DNA of 64,000 nucleotides from Kingdonia uniflora (GCA_014058105.1 JACGCM010001747.1:2170001-2234000), one strand, 5' to 3'. Positions 42,437 to 54,120 are shown, counted from the first letter of the stretch. The notes: a model not told the origin generated them from the sequence alone. Translations and numbers: made by a program.

Positions 42437-42750
42437 ATGGTGACTACCAGGAACCAATCTCAGGGGTCTAGGATTCGTAGAAAAATAGAGGAATTACATA
42501 TCCGGCATTTTGGATACTAACCTCTGCATCTATCACCGCATGTCGCATGAAGAGGTGATGGAGGTGGGGGATGACTATTATCAGATGGTGCGGTTTCACT
42601 AGTTGTTGACGTCTGAGGTAGAGCGCTGAAATGGGATTCGATAGCTGGCAGAGAAGGTTGTGACAACTGAAGATGAAGTGGCAGGCGTTCGTCCAAGGGA
42701 GTCTCGCAGGTATCCTGCTAATGAGTGGGTCCTTGCTAAAAAATAGGACC
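42437..42750 (+). pseudogene. Antisense ORF1 (element C1)
   Basis: MVTTRNQSQGSRIRRKIEEL then HIRHFGY and a stop; the remainder is frameshifted but alignable at DNA level with 52538-52834 (MSHEEVMEVGDDYYQMVRFH in an adjacent frame). Same RYFG-type core as in elements A and B. The following region 42751-44004 is spacer carrying reiterated TCTGTAAAGTA motifs (exact CTGTAAAGTA at 43036-43045) and no supported ORF. Confidence 0.5.
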
Positions 42751-44004
42751 TTCCGTCTCTCTCTAGTATGCGACTAGGTGGGGGTTATGGTGGAAGAGGT
42801 AGCGATGATAGAGGAGATCATTTTCTTCCATGGACCATATATATTGGCCATGAAGAAGATCTTTCATCTGTGATTTCTAGTTTTAACTGTTTCTTGTACC
42901 TTGCAGCATGGGATCAGAGTTTGAAAGCTGCTTCAATTTTTTATCTTCTTCCTCGTTGACTGCTGAGAGATGTTTCAAACTGGTACTTGATGTAAATTGA
43001 AAGTAATCTGTAAATTGTCTGGAATGACAGTGTATCTGTAAAGTAATTTGTAAGAACTTTTCAAACTAATGAAATGTCACTTGTTCTGTTATCTTGATGT
43101 TGTGCTTCAAAATAGAAGTAGTTTTGAGTTTGCAAAGTAGGGGTCTGTAAAGTTATAAGTACAGGGACTAGTAGTTCGTTATGTGGTATTAGCCATAAAA
43201 AATGAAATGTAAGGATCTCAGTGTAAAGTGTGAAAATTTAGAGGAGGTAAAAAATGTGATGATAGGAAGTAGATAATTTCTGTAAGATGACTGGGTTATT
43301 TGTAAAGGTATACGGTTTTTCTGCGATCTGTGTATTTGAATGGCTAAAGAATGTCTCGAACTGTGGAAATAAATTATTTTATTCTGTAGGTTTTTTTTTG
43401 TTGCAAAAAGTAAGAGTATAATAGGAGAAAAAAAGAGTTACAATTGAGGGGAGGCAATGCCAGACCCAGAGAGTGCCAGACTTTTAGAAAAATCTAAAAT
43501 AGGATACATTGGGTTCTTCCACTTTAATTAGAAAATTTGGTCTGTCGTGAAAGCTTTCAGTACAACCTGCAGAGAGGTAGCTACCCCTCTTAGCTGCTTG
43601 AGTTGCTGAAAAATTTGCCACCTTCCAACAGTGAGTGAATCTGAGGACCTCAAAAGATATCTTAATTCTATTCCATCGTGCTCTTTGAGGCCAGGGGACT
43701 TGATTCTGTAGGTGCTACTGTTGGACTTGCTAGATTTGGTATGCTGTCATCTTCATATCTGTGAGTATAAAATCTAAGGAAAATTTTCATAATATAGAAA
43801 GAATGACCTGTCATAATATTCTGGTCTTTATGCTGATCTTCTGCTGTTCCACTAATTTTTCTCAAAAATTTATCCTTCAGCAAAATCAGTAGAGTAATAT
43901 GAATTTCTAAAGAACTTCCTGGGGGATATAAAGTAGTGATTCTTGGATGTTATGCCCTGTATCTTTTACAGGGATAATTTGATGTGGAGGTAGTGTGATT
44001 AACC

Positions 44005-44300
44005 ATGGTGATGACTCGTTCTTAGCATGCTCATCATGCAGCAGACGGTAGGTTCCATATCAAGGTTGCTGAACTTCGTGAGCGGTATTTTTGCTGACTG
44101 CCTTATCATGTTGTGTTACCAGAATGGCCATTGGATCTGATCGGACAAGATTATGAAGGTAGGTGTGCAGAGTATGACCACTTTTTCTGGTACAATGTGT
44201 TTCGTAGGTCACTACTGAGTGCCACGGTGCGGGAACTGACTGTTCAACAACTCTCTTGTGTCAAGATTGTTGAATAGGATGCAAGGGCAGCAAGAGGATA
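44005..44300 (+). pseudogene. Antisense ORF2 (element C1)
   Basis: MVMTRS, a stop, then HAHHAADGRFHIKVAELRER with YF.LPYHVVLPEWPLDL, CAEYDHFFWYNVFRRSLLSA and a KIVE/ARAARG tail. A TATA-like GATATAAAG lies near 43926 and an acceptor-like TCTTTTACAG just before the ATG. Matches 53783-54120. The segment AELRERYF parallels EELRVRYF of ORF1. Three stops. Confidence 0.5.
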
Positions 44301-44665
44301 GATAATTCTATGTGGGGAGGTGAACCATCGTGGCTGCTTTAGATGTAACTATAGAGCTTGGTAAGCTCAAAATGTGAGAGGTCGTAATAAGTAATCTGTT
44401 TTTAGTATTTTGTGTTGGGACTTCAATAAATGTAAGATGAGGCATAGTTAATGCATCGATCTGATTGAATAAGAATATAGTATTCTGTTTGACTTGTTTG
44501 TGTATGAATATTATGGATGATAGCTATAGGATTTTAACAACTGTATAGATATCTTCAAATTTTGAATATTAAACTCTTTTAGGAATATTGTACGATCTTG
44601 GTAAGTATAAATGTAATGTGATTGGTCATTTGTACTGTGTTGGAGAAGAGGGGATGATTTTTTTA

Positions 44666-45040
44666 ATGGCGTATAATAGAGACAGACGTGATGACAGTAG
44701 ACGTTGTCACATAAGTCATGATGATGCTTTTAAATGAAAAGACATACATGTAGAGACAGTAGGGGTGGCTGACATGTGTCTGAAGGAGCTGTCATTTCGT
44801 AAACCGAGGGAGAGTATAATAACTCATATCCCTCTCCCTCATAAATTACCTACAATTTCATAGAGAGAAAAAAGTGGTGCAAATCCAATTTCCAAAGAGA
44901 GGAAACATTTGAGTTCTGAGTATGATTTGAGAAGGAAATTGTCATCAGGTAATATAAAACTATCGGAGAAGCGACGGGGACGTTGATTTTCGGCAAGACG
45001 TCCGGGTAAAGCAGAAGATTGTTGCACTTCAAGTATAGGT
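44666..45040 (+). pseudogene. Antisense ORF3, basic protein (element C1)
   Basis: MAYNRDRRDDSRRCHISHDD, then LPHKLPTIS and, after stops, a strongly basic tail (RRKLSSGNIKLSEKRRGR, RRPGKAED). C2 at 54440-54790 keeps the frame longer. The clustered Arg/Lys suggests a nuclear or nucleic-acid-binding protein. 45041-45401 is non-coding. Confidence 0.45.
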
Positions 45041-45401
45041 TGGTGATATGTCTCTGTTTGTTTGATTTTTTGTTGTGTGTAATATGTATGGTCTTGTATG
45101 TTTACCCTTTTAGATTGAGGGAAACAAAAGTTATAAGAATGTAAGGGTTTTGGGATTTTTTAGAGTAATTGAGGAGAAAGTTCTGTAGTGTATGAGTTTT
45201 AATATATGAATAGACTGTAGAGGGAGAAAATATTTGCTTGGAGAAGAAGAGGGAAACTTGAAATGATTGCTATTTAATTTGGGAAATGGCAAAGTAAACG
45301 TGTTGACTGGGTAGAAGGTGAGGTTGTTTTTACTGTATGTAGGGCATAATATGTAGAGTAGAGATAATGATAAAATATTTTGATGTATCTGTAGGTCCAG
45401 T

Positions 45402-48400
45402 ATGCGTTCCAAACCTAGCGTTCCCATGAGTAAATTTATAGTATCTTTGAGTTCGGAAGAAACATCATCGTCGGGTAGGGGGGACGAGTGTAATACTATG
45501 GAAGAAACTATAAATAGTATAGAGATGACTGTAGAGGTTGGGGAAACCAGTAAAATAGAGAAAGTGATAGATAAAGAAGATAAAGATAAATTATATGTGA
45601 TATACCCGGAGGGAGTAGATGTATGAAAATAATATTTAAAATATAAAAAGAAATTACAGGGAGAATGGGGAAATTATGTGAAGGACCAAGGTCGCCGGTT
45701 TAGGTCATATATCCCAGGAAAAGGGGTTGAGGAGGTATACTACCAAGTCCCTTGCTTGGAGAAGTAAAAAAAGAAGAAAGGAATTAGTGAGGATGCTACT
45801 CTCTCTTACTATAATGGTCTCAGGCTGTCAGGCCTGAATGATAGGTTTTTATGTTACTTGAATCAGGTTGTATATGGCCTTAGAATTCCTCTGACCATCT
45901 TTCAAAAAGGGGCCATGAATGTATTATAGTGTTGCTCTGCCCAGCTAAATGAGAATGTATATGAGATGATAAGGGTATGTGAGATATTGAATAAAAAAAG
46001 GAGGAAGGAAGGGACTGTCAAGCAGTTCGAAGCTGAAGATGTGTTGAAAATTTAAAAATAGAAATATCTCAAAGGTCGAAGTAGTGGTTACCTGTATAGT
46101 GCTTCATCTAAGCCAAAATTCTTTGACTTTGAATCTGTGGGTAGACCATGGAACGACCACCTCGTATGGGTAGAGGGTAACTGTCTGCAGGTTTCAGATA
46201 AACCAGCACTCGAACTGAACCATAAATATTATAACCCGAGTAAGTAACGTTGACCAATATTTGAATAACCAATAACATGTCTTTGAGTTGTTAAATAATG
46301 TTTTGTTCCTTGTTTTGGCAGAAACCAATCCTTCATAATCCTGATAATGGCAGCTTGTTTGACTATGTTTCTCGTGATCAAGACGAGCTAAAGTAGGTAC
46401 TTGGTGTGCTAGGTATCCGTAGGGATAAGAGAGTAGATTCTATAGTACCCAAAGTTCAACGAGCTGACGAGAAACGGGCTATGGCTGAGGAGAAAACTCG
46501 TTTGACTATTGATGATGTTCTTAGTCTTCCACCTCCTGCACCTCAAAACATAAAATGGACTACTCGGAGGTCGGGGAAGTTAACTCGGTAGAGTACCCCT
46601 GCTACTGGGGTGGCGGCCACAGAAAAAGAGGTCGCAAAGACTATTTCTAGAGTTGGGGAGGAGAGACTAGAAGTGAGTGTAGTTAATCCTGCAGAGGCTG
46701 ATAAGGACCTGCAGAAGATAAAATGGCATGAGGAAGAGGGTACCTTTCGTACTAATCTTCATGCTGCAGCCAAGATGAGAGAGTTGGAGCAGATATACTG
46801 CCTGATGGTTGGGACCAACCCAAAATAGATCGATAATGAGTATCAAGAACATATTTTTGCGGTATATGTTTTGAAATCTATAATTGTCTTGTATTCGGAC
46901 TAAGAACTGCTGTTCTGAACATGTGTTTGTGTATCTCTTGTACTGACAGCTCTCGATGCTTCTGAAGGGGGAAACAAAGTATCTTGATAAGAGAAGCTGA
47001 GAGTTCGGGGATCTTACTTTGAAGTTTGATGCCCAATCAGCTCGTATTAAGGAACTGGAAGCTGAACTCGAGCTAAAGAAAGATAAGAAAGCTAAAGGTG
47101 TTAAGGCAACTGCAAAGTTCGTAGAAAAGTATAAAGTGCTAGCAAAGCATGATGACGTTATGCTAGAATCAGTTAAGGCACTAAAAGTGGAAAAATATCA
47201 CTTTGTCCAATCTTATTACAATTTTGGATTGAGTAAAAATGACTTGGAGCTAGGCCAGACTGGCAGATATGATGAAATAGTCCTTCCTTCGGAGGTAGCG
47301 GATGAAGTGATGGCCGATGCTGTTGTTTATCCTGAGAAAACGTTGGACCTTCTACCAGAAAGTATTGAGCCAGTCTGATCGACTTGGAAAACATTAGACC
47401 CTCTATCAGAACATACTGAACCAGTCCATCCTGTTGGGAAAACATTGGAGCCTCCATATGAGGTAGAAATCAGCAAGAATCTCTAATCGTTTTGTGGTAT
47501 CCTATTTTGACTTTATATAATTCTCTTGATTTGGATGTGATTGTACTCAATATTGTCTTGAACTGTTTAAGTTTGATTGATGCCTTAAAATATGTTTTTT
47601 TTGAATGTTTATAAGAGAACAAGATATTTGTAATCTGTGTAGGAGATAAAGCAATTGAGAAAAACTAATTCCGAACTAGAGAGAACATTGAGTAGAACGA
47701 GGGATTTCGTGGCTCGTATTCAACAGGTACTTAACAAAACTAAATATGAGATAAAGCAATTTAAGTTCCATTCAGAGAAATTTTTTAAAGAGTTATATGA
47801 TCTCCAATGTAGATATGCGAAGATAAAAATAGAAAGGGATAAGGTGTTAAGAAAGGAAGAGGAAATATGGGTATTAGTTTGAAAACCAAAAGAGTTGACC
47901 TATTTTAACGACCCGAGTTATAAGGCTAGGTGTCAAAGTATGTTGATAGCTCTGACATTGTATTTTGAGGTCGAAGTAGATAGTGAACGGAGTTTAAAAT
48001 AAGCTTATGTAGAGCTTTTAAAGGAAAGATGTATAGTTTCGGGCCCAGCTCGAGTTATGTTTTTAGCTCAAGAAGTACGTAATTGTCATAGTTTAGAGGC
48101 AAGAAAGTATTCCGCTCGAGCTGGTGTGTCTGTTGTATGAGGCGATGTAAAACCTTTATCTGATATGCTTGGCTTTATGTAGGATTAGAGGGCCATGAGA
48201 ATTATATTTTTCAGGATAAGAAAAGAGCAAATAGAGGTTCAACAGCAATTAGAGGGTAAGTTAAAGGAGTTACGGGAAGAGTTATTGCTACACGTTGAGC
48301 AAAAAAATCTTTAATCACGCGATTGTCAAAAGAAGTAACTGTTCGAATGAACGTAAAAGTTGATGTGAGGGGTTTAGGTGTATTACAAAAAGAAATGCGT

Positions 48401-48790
48401 CAGCGGCTGCTCAAGGCGCATATGCAATTGAAGGAGCATCTGCATCCGTCGTGATCAAAAGTCGCTGCTCGAATAGAACACAAGTGTCATATAGACAGTG
48501 TCATTGATTTTATGGAGGAGAACTGGTGAGGGTAGAAAACGAATTGAGGAAGTTTGTAACAGAATGTGGGAAGGATTTGGATATGGAGAATGCCAAGGCT
48601 AAAAATATGTGGCTTACCAAAGATGAGGGGGGAAATTGTTGGTGAAAAACTTATTCCTAGGTCGAGGGAACTATCATCTGAAAAGGATGAGGAGGAGGTC
48701 GAGAGTCTGATACCCCGATCACGGAGCAGACAATGCCAGCAGGAGGTGGTGACCTTTACAACACCTATAGATGTTCAAGTAACGAATATA
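45402..48790 (+). pseudogene. Antisense ORF4, multi-exon, PF04195-like plus coiled coil (element C1)
   Basis: Starts MRSKPSVPMSKFIVSLSSEE; acidic head to YPEGVDV. The domain region at 45640-46245 contains RFLCYLNQVVYGLRIPLTIF and QLNENVYEMIRVCEIL. Intron 46240-46321 (GTAAGT...TTTGGCAG) precedes an exon with DKRVDSIVPKVQRADEKRAM. Intron 46862-46949 (GTATAT...CTGACAG) precedes LKG-like, KFDAQSARIKELEAELEL and a proline-rich EKTLD repeat tail (47330-47480). Further exons at 47640-48790 are coiled coil (RKTNSELERTLSRTRDFVAR) and end with basic SLIPRSRSRQC. About ten stops or frameshifts. Function unknown; probably a self-associating protein. Confidence 0.6.
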
Positions 48791-49051
48791 TAGAGTTTAA
48801 GAGATACAGGGAAGTCATCGTATATCTCGAAGAGGCAAAAATAGGGTGTTCCAGTTTATTACTGACCCTGTATATGTGAGATCTTTGTATACTATTTTAC
48901 TTTGACGATAAATGAAATCTGTTCTCTGTGATGAAGAATAGAACGATGTATCGATATTACTCAGATACCATGTTCCTGATTAAATTTGTTAAGTGTGATA
49001 TGCAATCTGTTTGTATAAGAAAATTAATATAAATGTAAAATGTAATGATAG

Positions 49052-50274
49052 GTGGAACTGGTAGCTTTTCAGAGTCAATGCGACATGTTACACGCCCGAA
49101 ACAAACAGTTGAATGCTGAACTAAGTTCGTGTCAAGGGGCACTAAAGAGTGTTATTGAATTAGAAGAAAAAATGAAGGTGAAGATTTTAAAAGAACGAAG
49201 TACAGTAATCTGTGTGACTGAGAAACTACAAGAGAAAGAGGTTGAACTAGCCATTGAACTGAGAGAGATAGAGGAATTAAAAAAAGTGATAAGGAAAAAG
49301 GGTGTTGAAGTTGTAGGCACTTTTGAACAAGCTAGCCAATAAGGGGTGGAATTGACATCCGCTCAAACTCGAATTACAGAGCTGTTGGTAGTGCTAGAGG
49401 ATGAAGGAAATAATGTAAAAGATTTGCAATTTCAGGTAAATATGCTAGAGGCGGAGATAGCTGATATGCGAGTAATTGTTAAGGGAGCAAACGCTCATGT
49501 TCAAAATTACGAGGTCTTGTGGTTGGTTGTTGATGTGGTTATACAAAAGATGGAAGAGTCCCGTACTAGACAAAACAAAAATATAAAAATAGCTTGGAAT
49601 AAGGTATTTACTCTAGAGTATACCATACAGTTGCTGGGGTTGGACATCTTGGAGTATCAATCAGAAAATGTGAAATTGCATGATACGAATACCAAGTTAA
49701 ATGTTGATCTTGTAAAGGCAAAAATAAGTCTTGATTACATTAAGGTAAATAATGCTCATCGTGAAGCTGAAATGGAGAGGTCAATATCTTTAATTTACCA
49801 CATGGACGAATTTATGACAGTTTGAAAATGAGGCATGATGTGATGTTAGCTAAAAAACAAGCTGTGGAACACCGTTGCGACAGTTTGGAGGCTTCATTAA
49901 TAGAAGCAAATAGACAACTTGGTGAATTTGTTTTCCGTGATAGATTTAAGAGTGAGGTAAGTAATGTATATGAGAGAGAGATGACAACAGTTCTATCCTT
50001 TTTTGTATATGAGATCAACAGATTAGAGGCGGAGAGTAAAACGGTGTATGACGGTTTAGTTACAAAAGGTGTGCAGTGCGAAATGAGGTTGATTAGATTG
50101 GAGTACCTAGATACCACAGTGGCAAGAATTGGTGCTCATAAAAAGAGGATGATTAAGGACGGAAAACAAATTGTTATTGGGAGGATGCCAGAGTTTATGC
50201 GCAAGCGTTTGTATTGGCATGAGGAGAGTTCGAGAGGTGATGATGTGAGTGATAGTTCGAGTGATAGTAACTGA
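49052..50274 (+). pseudogene. Antisense coiled-coil terminal ORF (element C1)
   Basis: Two long frames, 49052-49342 with 49346-49825, and 49822-50274, form one coiled coil of about 400 residues: MELVAFQSQCDMLHARNKQL, ELREIEELKKVIRKKGVEVV, ARTRITELL-type, VEHRCDSLEASLIEANRQLG and FFVYEINRLEAESKTVYDGL, ending EESSRGDDVSDSSSDSN. The last part matches the end of ORF4 in A and B (YFVEKVKRLELERDTL). It is preceded by a plausible intron (about 48791-49051). It is among the better preserved frames of the C1-C2 array. Confidence 0.65.
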
Positions 50275-50419
50275 TATTGTGAAAGATTTTAAGATGTTAA
50301 AAGATATAGAACTGTTTACAAAGTAGCATTAGGGATCTGTATATATGTATACTGACCTTTGTATAAACGAGTTGTGATGTATGAGTGGTGTATCTGCTTT
50401 ATACATGCTTTCGTATAGT

Positions 50420-50515
50420 AGAGGGTTGGTTTGGCTGATGCAACAAACGATCTGTAATATAATAGAGGATCAGTTTGGCTAAAGCAACAAACGATCTGTA
50501 ATCTATATATAGAAG
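50420..50515 (+). repeat. 43-44-bp tandem repeat, two units (C1)
   Basis: Two copies of 'caacaaacgatctgtaat' preceded by 'gtttggctraagc', 44 bp apart. C2 has four to five copies of the same unit (60195-60412). The rest of 50275-50679 is AT-rich untranslated sequence. Confidence 0.85.
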
Positions 50516-50679
50516 TACTTGTTAGGTATATTAGAAACGTACTATAATACAGGGAAATCAGACACAAGTATTTTATTGGTGTAAGATTGACGTACAAAAA
50601 TATTAGATAGAGTACTGTATAGAATAGTAGAAAGTACTCAGGTGTATAGGGATCAAGCATAAGTCTTTCATTGATATAA

Positions 50680-51251
50680 GATCATCATACAAGATGATAG
50701 ATTTATTTAGAAAAGTACATTGTGATATATTATTATCTTCAATACAGCTTCAATCTCCTTGTGTTCCAAGGATTAGGCACTCATTCCCCATGTTGCGTAG
50801 CGAGATCGTAAGAACCAAGGCCACTTTTTCCAACGATGATAAAAGAATCTTCCCTATTTTTGGCCAGTTTTCCAGCATTGACTTCTTTTCTATGTTTGGC
50901 TTTACAGGCGACTCCTTAAGGTTTTAATCTATCTCTTTCTGAAATATGGAAGGACTCTAGAAGCTAATCGTGACCTCTGGCTAGAGGAGCTTGTTGAGTA
51001 TTTTGCAGAGCCTCGAGGGCAGTCTGCATTGTTGTTATCTAGTTTTCGGGCCGTTTGAGCGCTCTCAAATGAGCTTGTCGTTTTGTATCGAGCTCTTTTT
51101 CCCAGAGCTTTCGATCCTTTGTTAACTGAAGTTCGAGTTCAATGTGTTTCTCTATCTCGGCATAGAGATTTGCCCGTAAATCTGTGAGCTGTCCCGGATC
51201 TACAGAAATTTTGAGCTGAGTACCTGCGGCCGGTCGTCTGGAAGAAACCAT
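50680..51251 (-). pseudogene. Gag N-terminus fused to integrase C-terminus (C1 deletion junction)
   Basis: From 51251 the minus strand reads MVSSRRPAAGTQLKISVDPG and KLWEKELDTKRQAHLRALKR, then TALEALQNTQQAP, aligning with the gag head of element B to about 50900. It then switches to KHRKEVNAGKLAKN and SGLGSY, the integrase C-terminus seen at 60753-60850. At the breakpoint near 50897 the gag block 'ggctttacaggcgactcc' directly follows integrase 'acttcttttctatgttt' on the plus strand. The rest of gag, protease, RT, both RNases H and the integrase core are missing. Confidence 0.8.
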
Positions 51252-51302
51252 AATTGAAAGCTATAGTAAAAAACTGCCTTAGGATATCGTAGAAATGTAA
51301 TC

Positions 51303-51321
51303 TTTCCCACAGACGGTGCCA
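51303..51321 (-). promoter_or_regulatory. Primer-binding site of element C1
   Basis: TGGCACCGTCTGTGGGAAA on the minus strand, two bases from the LTR; identical to the site at 40891-40909. Its presence proves that the LTR to its right acts as a 5' LTR for C1. Confidence 0.8.
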
Positions 51322-51323
51322 AA

Positions 51324-51893
51324 TGTAATGGCCAAATTTTGTAAGCTTGAAATGGTTAGGAATTCGCTATCACACCAATGAACTTGTAACAATACTCTAA
51401 TAGAAAGTAAGAAATGGAAATAGGTGTTTTTAGCAAGGAAAACCTCTGAATAGGTAAAAACTACGACCTCGTATGGAGGATTTTTGTGAACGCATATTTA
51501 TTTCTTGAGGCGGATATCTTTATTACAAGTGATCTCTAAATGTAGAAATGCTTTGAATCTCGTAAATAAGAAGTTTGTATAATTTTTCTGGTCCCTGTCT
51601 CTTCTAAAACTTTTTCTATATATAGGCCTTCCCCACAACTCTTCATCGTGCTAGAACATGTTTTCTGAATAATGTGGTTAGTGACGGTTGACTGAATAAT
51701 TGACAAGTTTGTAAGAGACAGGTGTCTTTGACTGGAGAATGTTTTCAGGGTTTAGTTTGATCTATGTTCTTGAGCAGTTTGTGGGGCTGGTTAGAATGTT
51801 GACTGGAGTGTTAAAAATGCGTGAGCCTGAGATGGAGGTAATTCGAGCTGGGTAAGCTCGACTTTGAGTGAGATAGAGGGATAAGTCCCTACA
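51324..51893 (-). repeat. Central LTR shared by C1 and C2 (570 bp)
   Basis: Plus-strand view TGTAATGGCC to AAGTCCCTACA; element orientation TGTAGGGACT...GGCCATTACA, clean TG...CA ends. On its left lies a primer-binding site (5' LTR context) and on its right the 3' antisense zone of another copy (3' LTR context). Shorter than the 615-bp LTRs of A and B but collinear with them, with a TATA region at about 51611-51628. Confidence 0.88.
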
Positions 51894-52537
51894 AAAGCGA
51901 TGACTCAAACTGAGGAATATTGAATATGTCTTTAGCAGTGCTTCTTGTATGCTAATGAGGTCAAGGATGAAGCTTGAGTCTGAGATACGAAATAAGCTAT
52001 TACAAGATGGTTCTCAACCAAGAGTACGAGGAGTAACATGGATGAGTGGTGTTAGTTAAGAAACTCGTGTTATATTTACTTCCTGATGATGCAATCTTGT
52101 TTCTGTTTGTGCCACGTGCTCTATTGGTAAGGTTAAATGTTTAGATGTTGGTTGAAGATGACACATAAGTCTGAGATGCAGAATAAGCCACTACAACTGC
52201 CTCCTCTCTGCCAACAGTGTGAGAAATATTGTAGGCAAGTGGTATTGGTTGAGAAGTTTCGTTAATGTTGTATTTAATATCTGAGACTCATTTCTAATGT
52301 ATATTTAAAAGTATCCTTTTGTGCCTTTTGGGTTTTCTAGAACCAATTATTCTAGTTATTTCATTGGGAATCTTGTTGACGTTGGGAATTGGGAGAGTCG
52401 CCTTTAATACTGGTCGTGGTATAAAGTGGATTCTGATTTGCGCATAATGAACCAAGTCTTCTTTTTGAATCTTCTTCTGTATATTTTTATGATAAACTGT
52501 CTTACTGTAATTGAGAAACGTCTGAGTGTTTGAGAAG

Positions 52538-52834
52538 ATGGTAACGACAAGGGACCAGGCTTGGGAGTCTAAGATTCGTAGGAAGATGGAAGAACTGCGC
52601 GTTAGGTATTTTGGATATCAACTGTTGCATCTTCCAACGCCAATTCCTGTATCTCCCACCTACCATCATATGTCATATGAAGAAGTGATGGAGGCGGGGA
52701 ATGATTATTATCAGATGGTGCGCTTCCACTATCGTTTAACATATGAGGCAGAGTACCGAAATGGGCTTCGGTTGTTAGCGGAGGAGGCTATGACAACTGA
52801 AGTTGAAGTGGCAGGTGTTCATCTGATGAAATAA
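52538..52834 (+). CDS. Antisense ORF1 (element C2), intact
   Basis: An uninterrupted 98-codon ORF starting MVTTRDQAWESKIRRKMEEL, with core RVRYFGYQLLHLPTPIPVSP and TYHHMSYEEVMEAGNDYYQM, then RFHYRLTYEAEYRNGLRLLA and EVEVAGVHLMK. The best preserved of four copies. Predominantly helical-looking and charged, no signal peptide or membrane segment. No family recognised. Start chosen at the Met shared by all copies, four codons inside the longest frame. The spacer 52835-53782 has no supported ORF. Confidence 0.6.
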   Translation: MVTTRDQAWESKIRRKMEELRVRYFGYQLLHLPTPIPVSPTYHHMSYEEVMEAGNDYYQMVRFHYRLTYEAEYRNGLRLLAEEAMTTEVEVAGVHLMK

Positions 52835-53782
52835 GACCTTCGTCTCTCTCTAGCATGCGAGGAGGTGGGGTTATGGTGGAAGAGATGACGAGGATAGATA
52901 AGATCATTTTCTTCCATGGATCATAGATTTTGATCATGAAGAAGATCTTTCATCTGTGAACCCTAGTTCTAACTGGCCCCTGTACCTTACAGTATGGGAT
53001 CAAAGCTTGAAAGCTGCTTCAGTTTTTGATCATCATCTTTGACGACTGCTGAGAGACGTTTTGAGTTGATTCTTGATGTGAATTGAAAGTAATCTGTAAA
53101 ATGATTGTACTCATAGTGTAACTGTAAAGGAATCTGCAGGATGTAACTTGGACATTTTATTATCTGCAAAGTATTATGTAAGAGAAAATTTTGAACTTAA
53201 TGAAATATCTTCGTTCTGGTATCATGAGTCCTTGTTCGTGTAATTGTCTTTTGTAAAATAGGAGTCTGTAAAATAGGTGTAAATTGATCATGAGGTGTGA
53301 TGGGGAAAATTGATCTGTAAGGACCTATATGAAAATTGAGAAGAGTTCAAAAATATAAGATAGGAAGTGTATAATATAAGTAGGATGATGGGTTATTGTG
53401 AAAGTATATGGCTTGTCTGGGATCTGTATATACGAAGTGGGTGAAAATTTCCTGAACTGCATGGAGAGAATTGATTTTGCTCTGTAGGTATTACTGTTGA
53501 AGTTGTTATATTTTGTATGTCTGTCAACATCATATCTATAAGTATAAAATCTGAGGAGATTTTTCATAATATAAAAACAATGACCTGTCATAATATTTTG
53601 GACTTGATATTAATCTTTTGCTTCACACAAACTTTTCGTGAATAATATATCCTTCGGCCCAATCAGTGGGGTGAGACAAATTTCTAAAGATCTCCTCGAT
53701 GGCTATAAAATTGTGAATCTTGGCTGTTATGACTTGTATCTTTTGCAGGGATAATTTTGCTCTAGAGGTAGTGTGATTTACC

Positions 53783-54120
53783 ATGGTGAGGTCTCGTTCT
53801 CAGCGTGCTCATCAGGTAGCAGATGGTCGGTTTCATATCAAGGTTGTTGAACTTTGTGAGGGATACTTTCGTCGACTGCCTTATGATGCTGTACTTTCGG
53901 AATAGCCATTGAATATGGTCGGACTAGATGAAGAAGGTAAGTGTGTATAGTATGATCACTTTTTCTGCTGCGATGTGCTTCAGAGGTCGTAGCTGAATGC
54001 CACGGTACAGGAATTGACTGCTCGACGGCTCGCATATGATAAGATTGTTGAAGAGGAAGCAAGGGCAGCAAATGGAAAGATAAATCTTTGTGGAGAGGCA
54101 TACCATCGAGGCTACTTATA
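53783..54120 (+). pseudogene. Antisense ORF2 (element C2)
   Basis: MVRSRSQRAHQVADGRFHIK, VVELCEGYFRRLPYDAVLSE, a stop, then GLDEEGKCV, YDHFFCCDVLQRS and VQELTARRLAYDKIVEEEAR. A TATAAAATTG box lies at about 53705, with TCTTTTGCAG before the ATG. The first 35 codons are clean; two to three stops follow. Parallels 44005-44300. Confidence 0.5.

Larger units (their letters stand above)
41809..51323 (-). mobile_element. Element C1: gypsy element with gag-pol deletion and antisense block
   Basis: In minus orientation from the shared LTR (51324-51893): primer site 51303-51321, gag N-terminus (51251-50900), a junction straight into the integrase C-terminus (50897-50680), 43-bp repeats, the plus-strand antisense block (50274-42437) and the split LTR at its left. 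Collinear with C2 (51894 onward) except for the missing gag, protease, RT and most of integrase. Long antisense frames survive better than pol. Confidence 0.85.
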
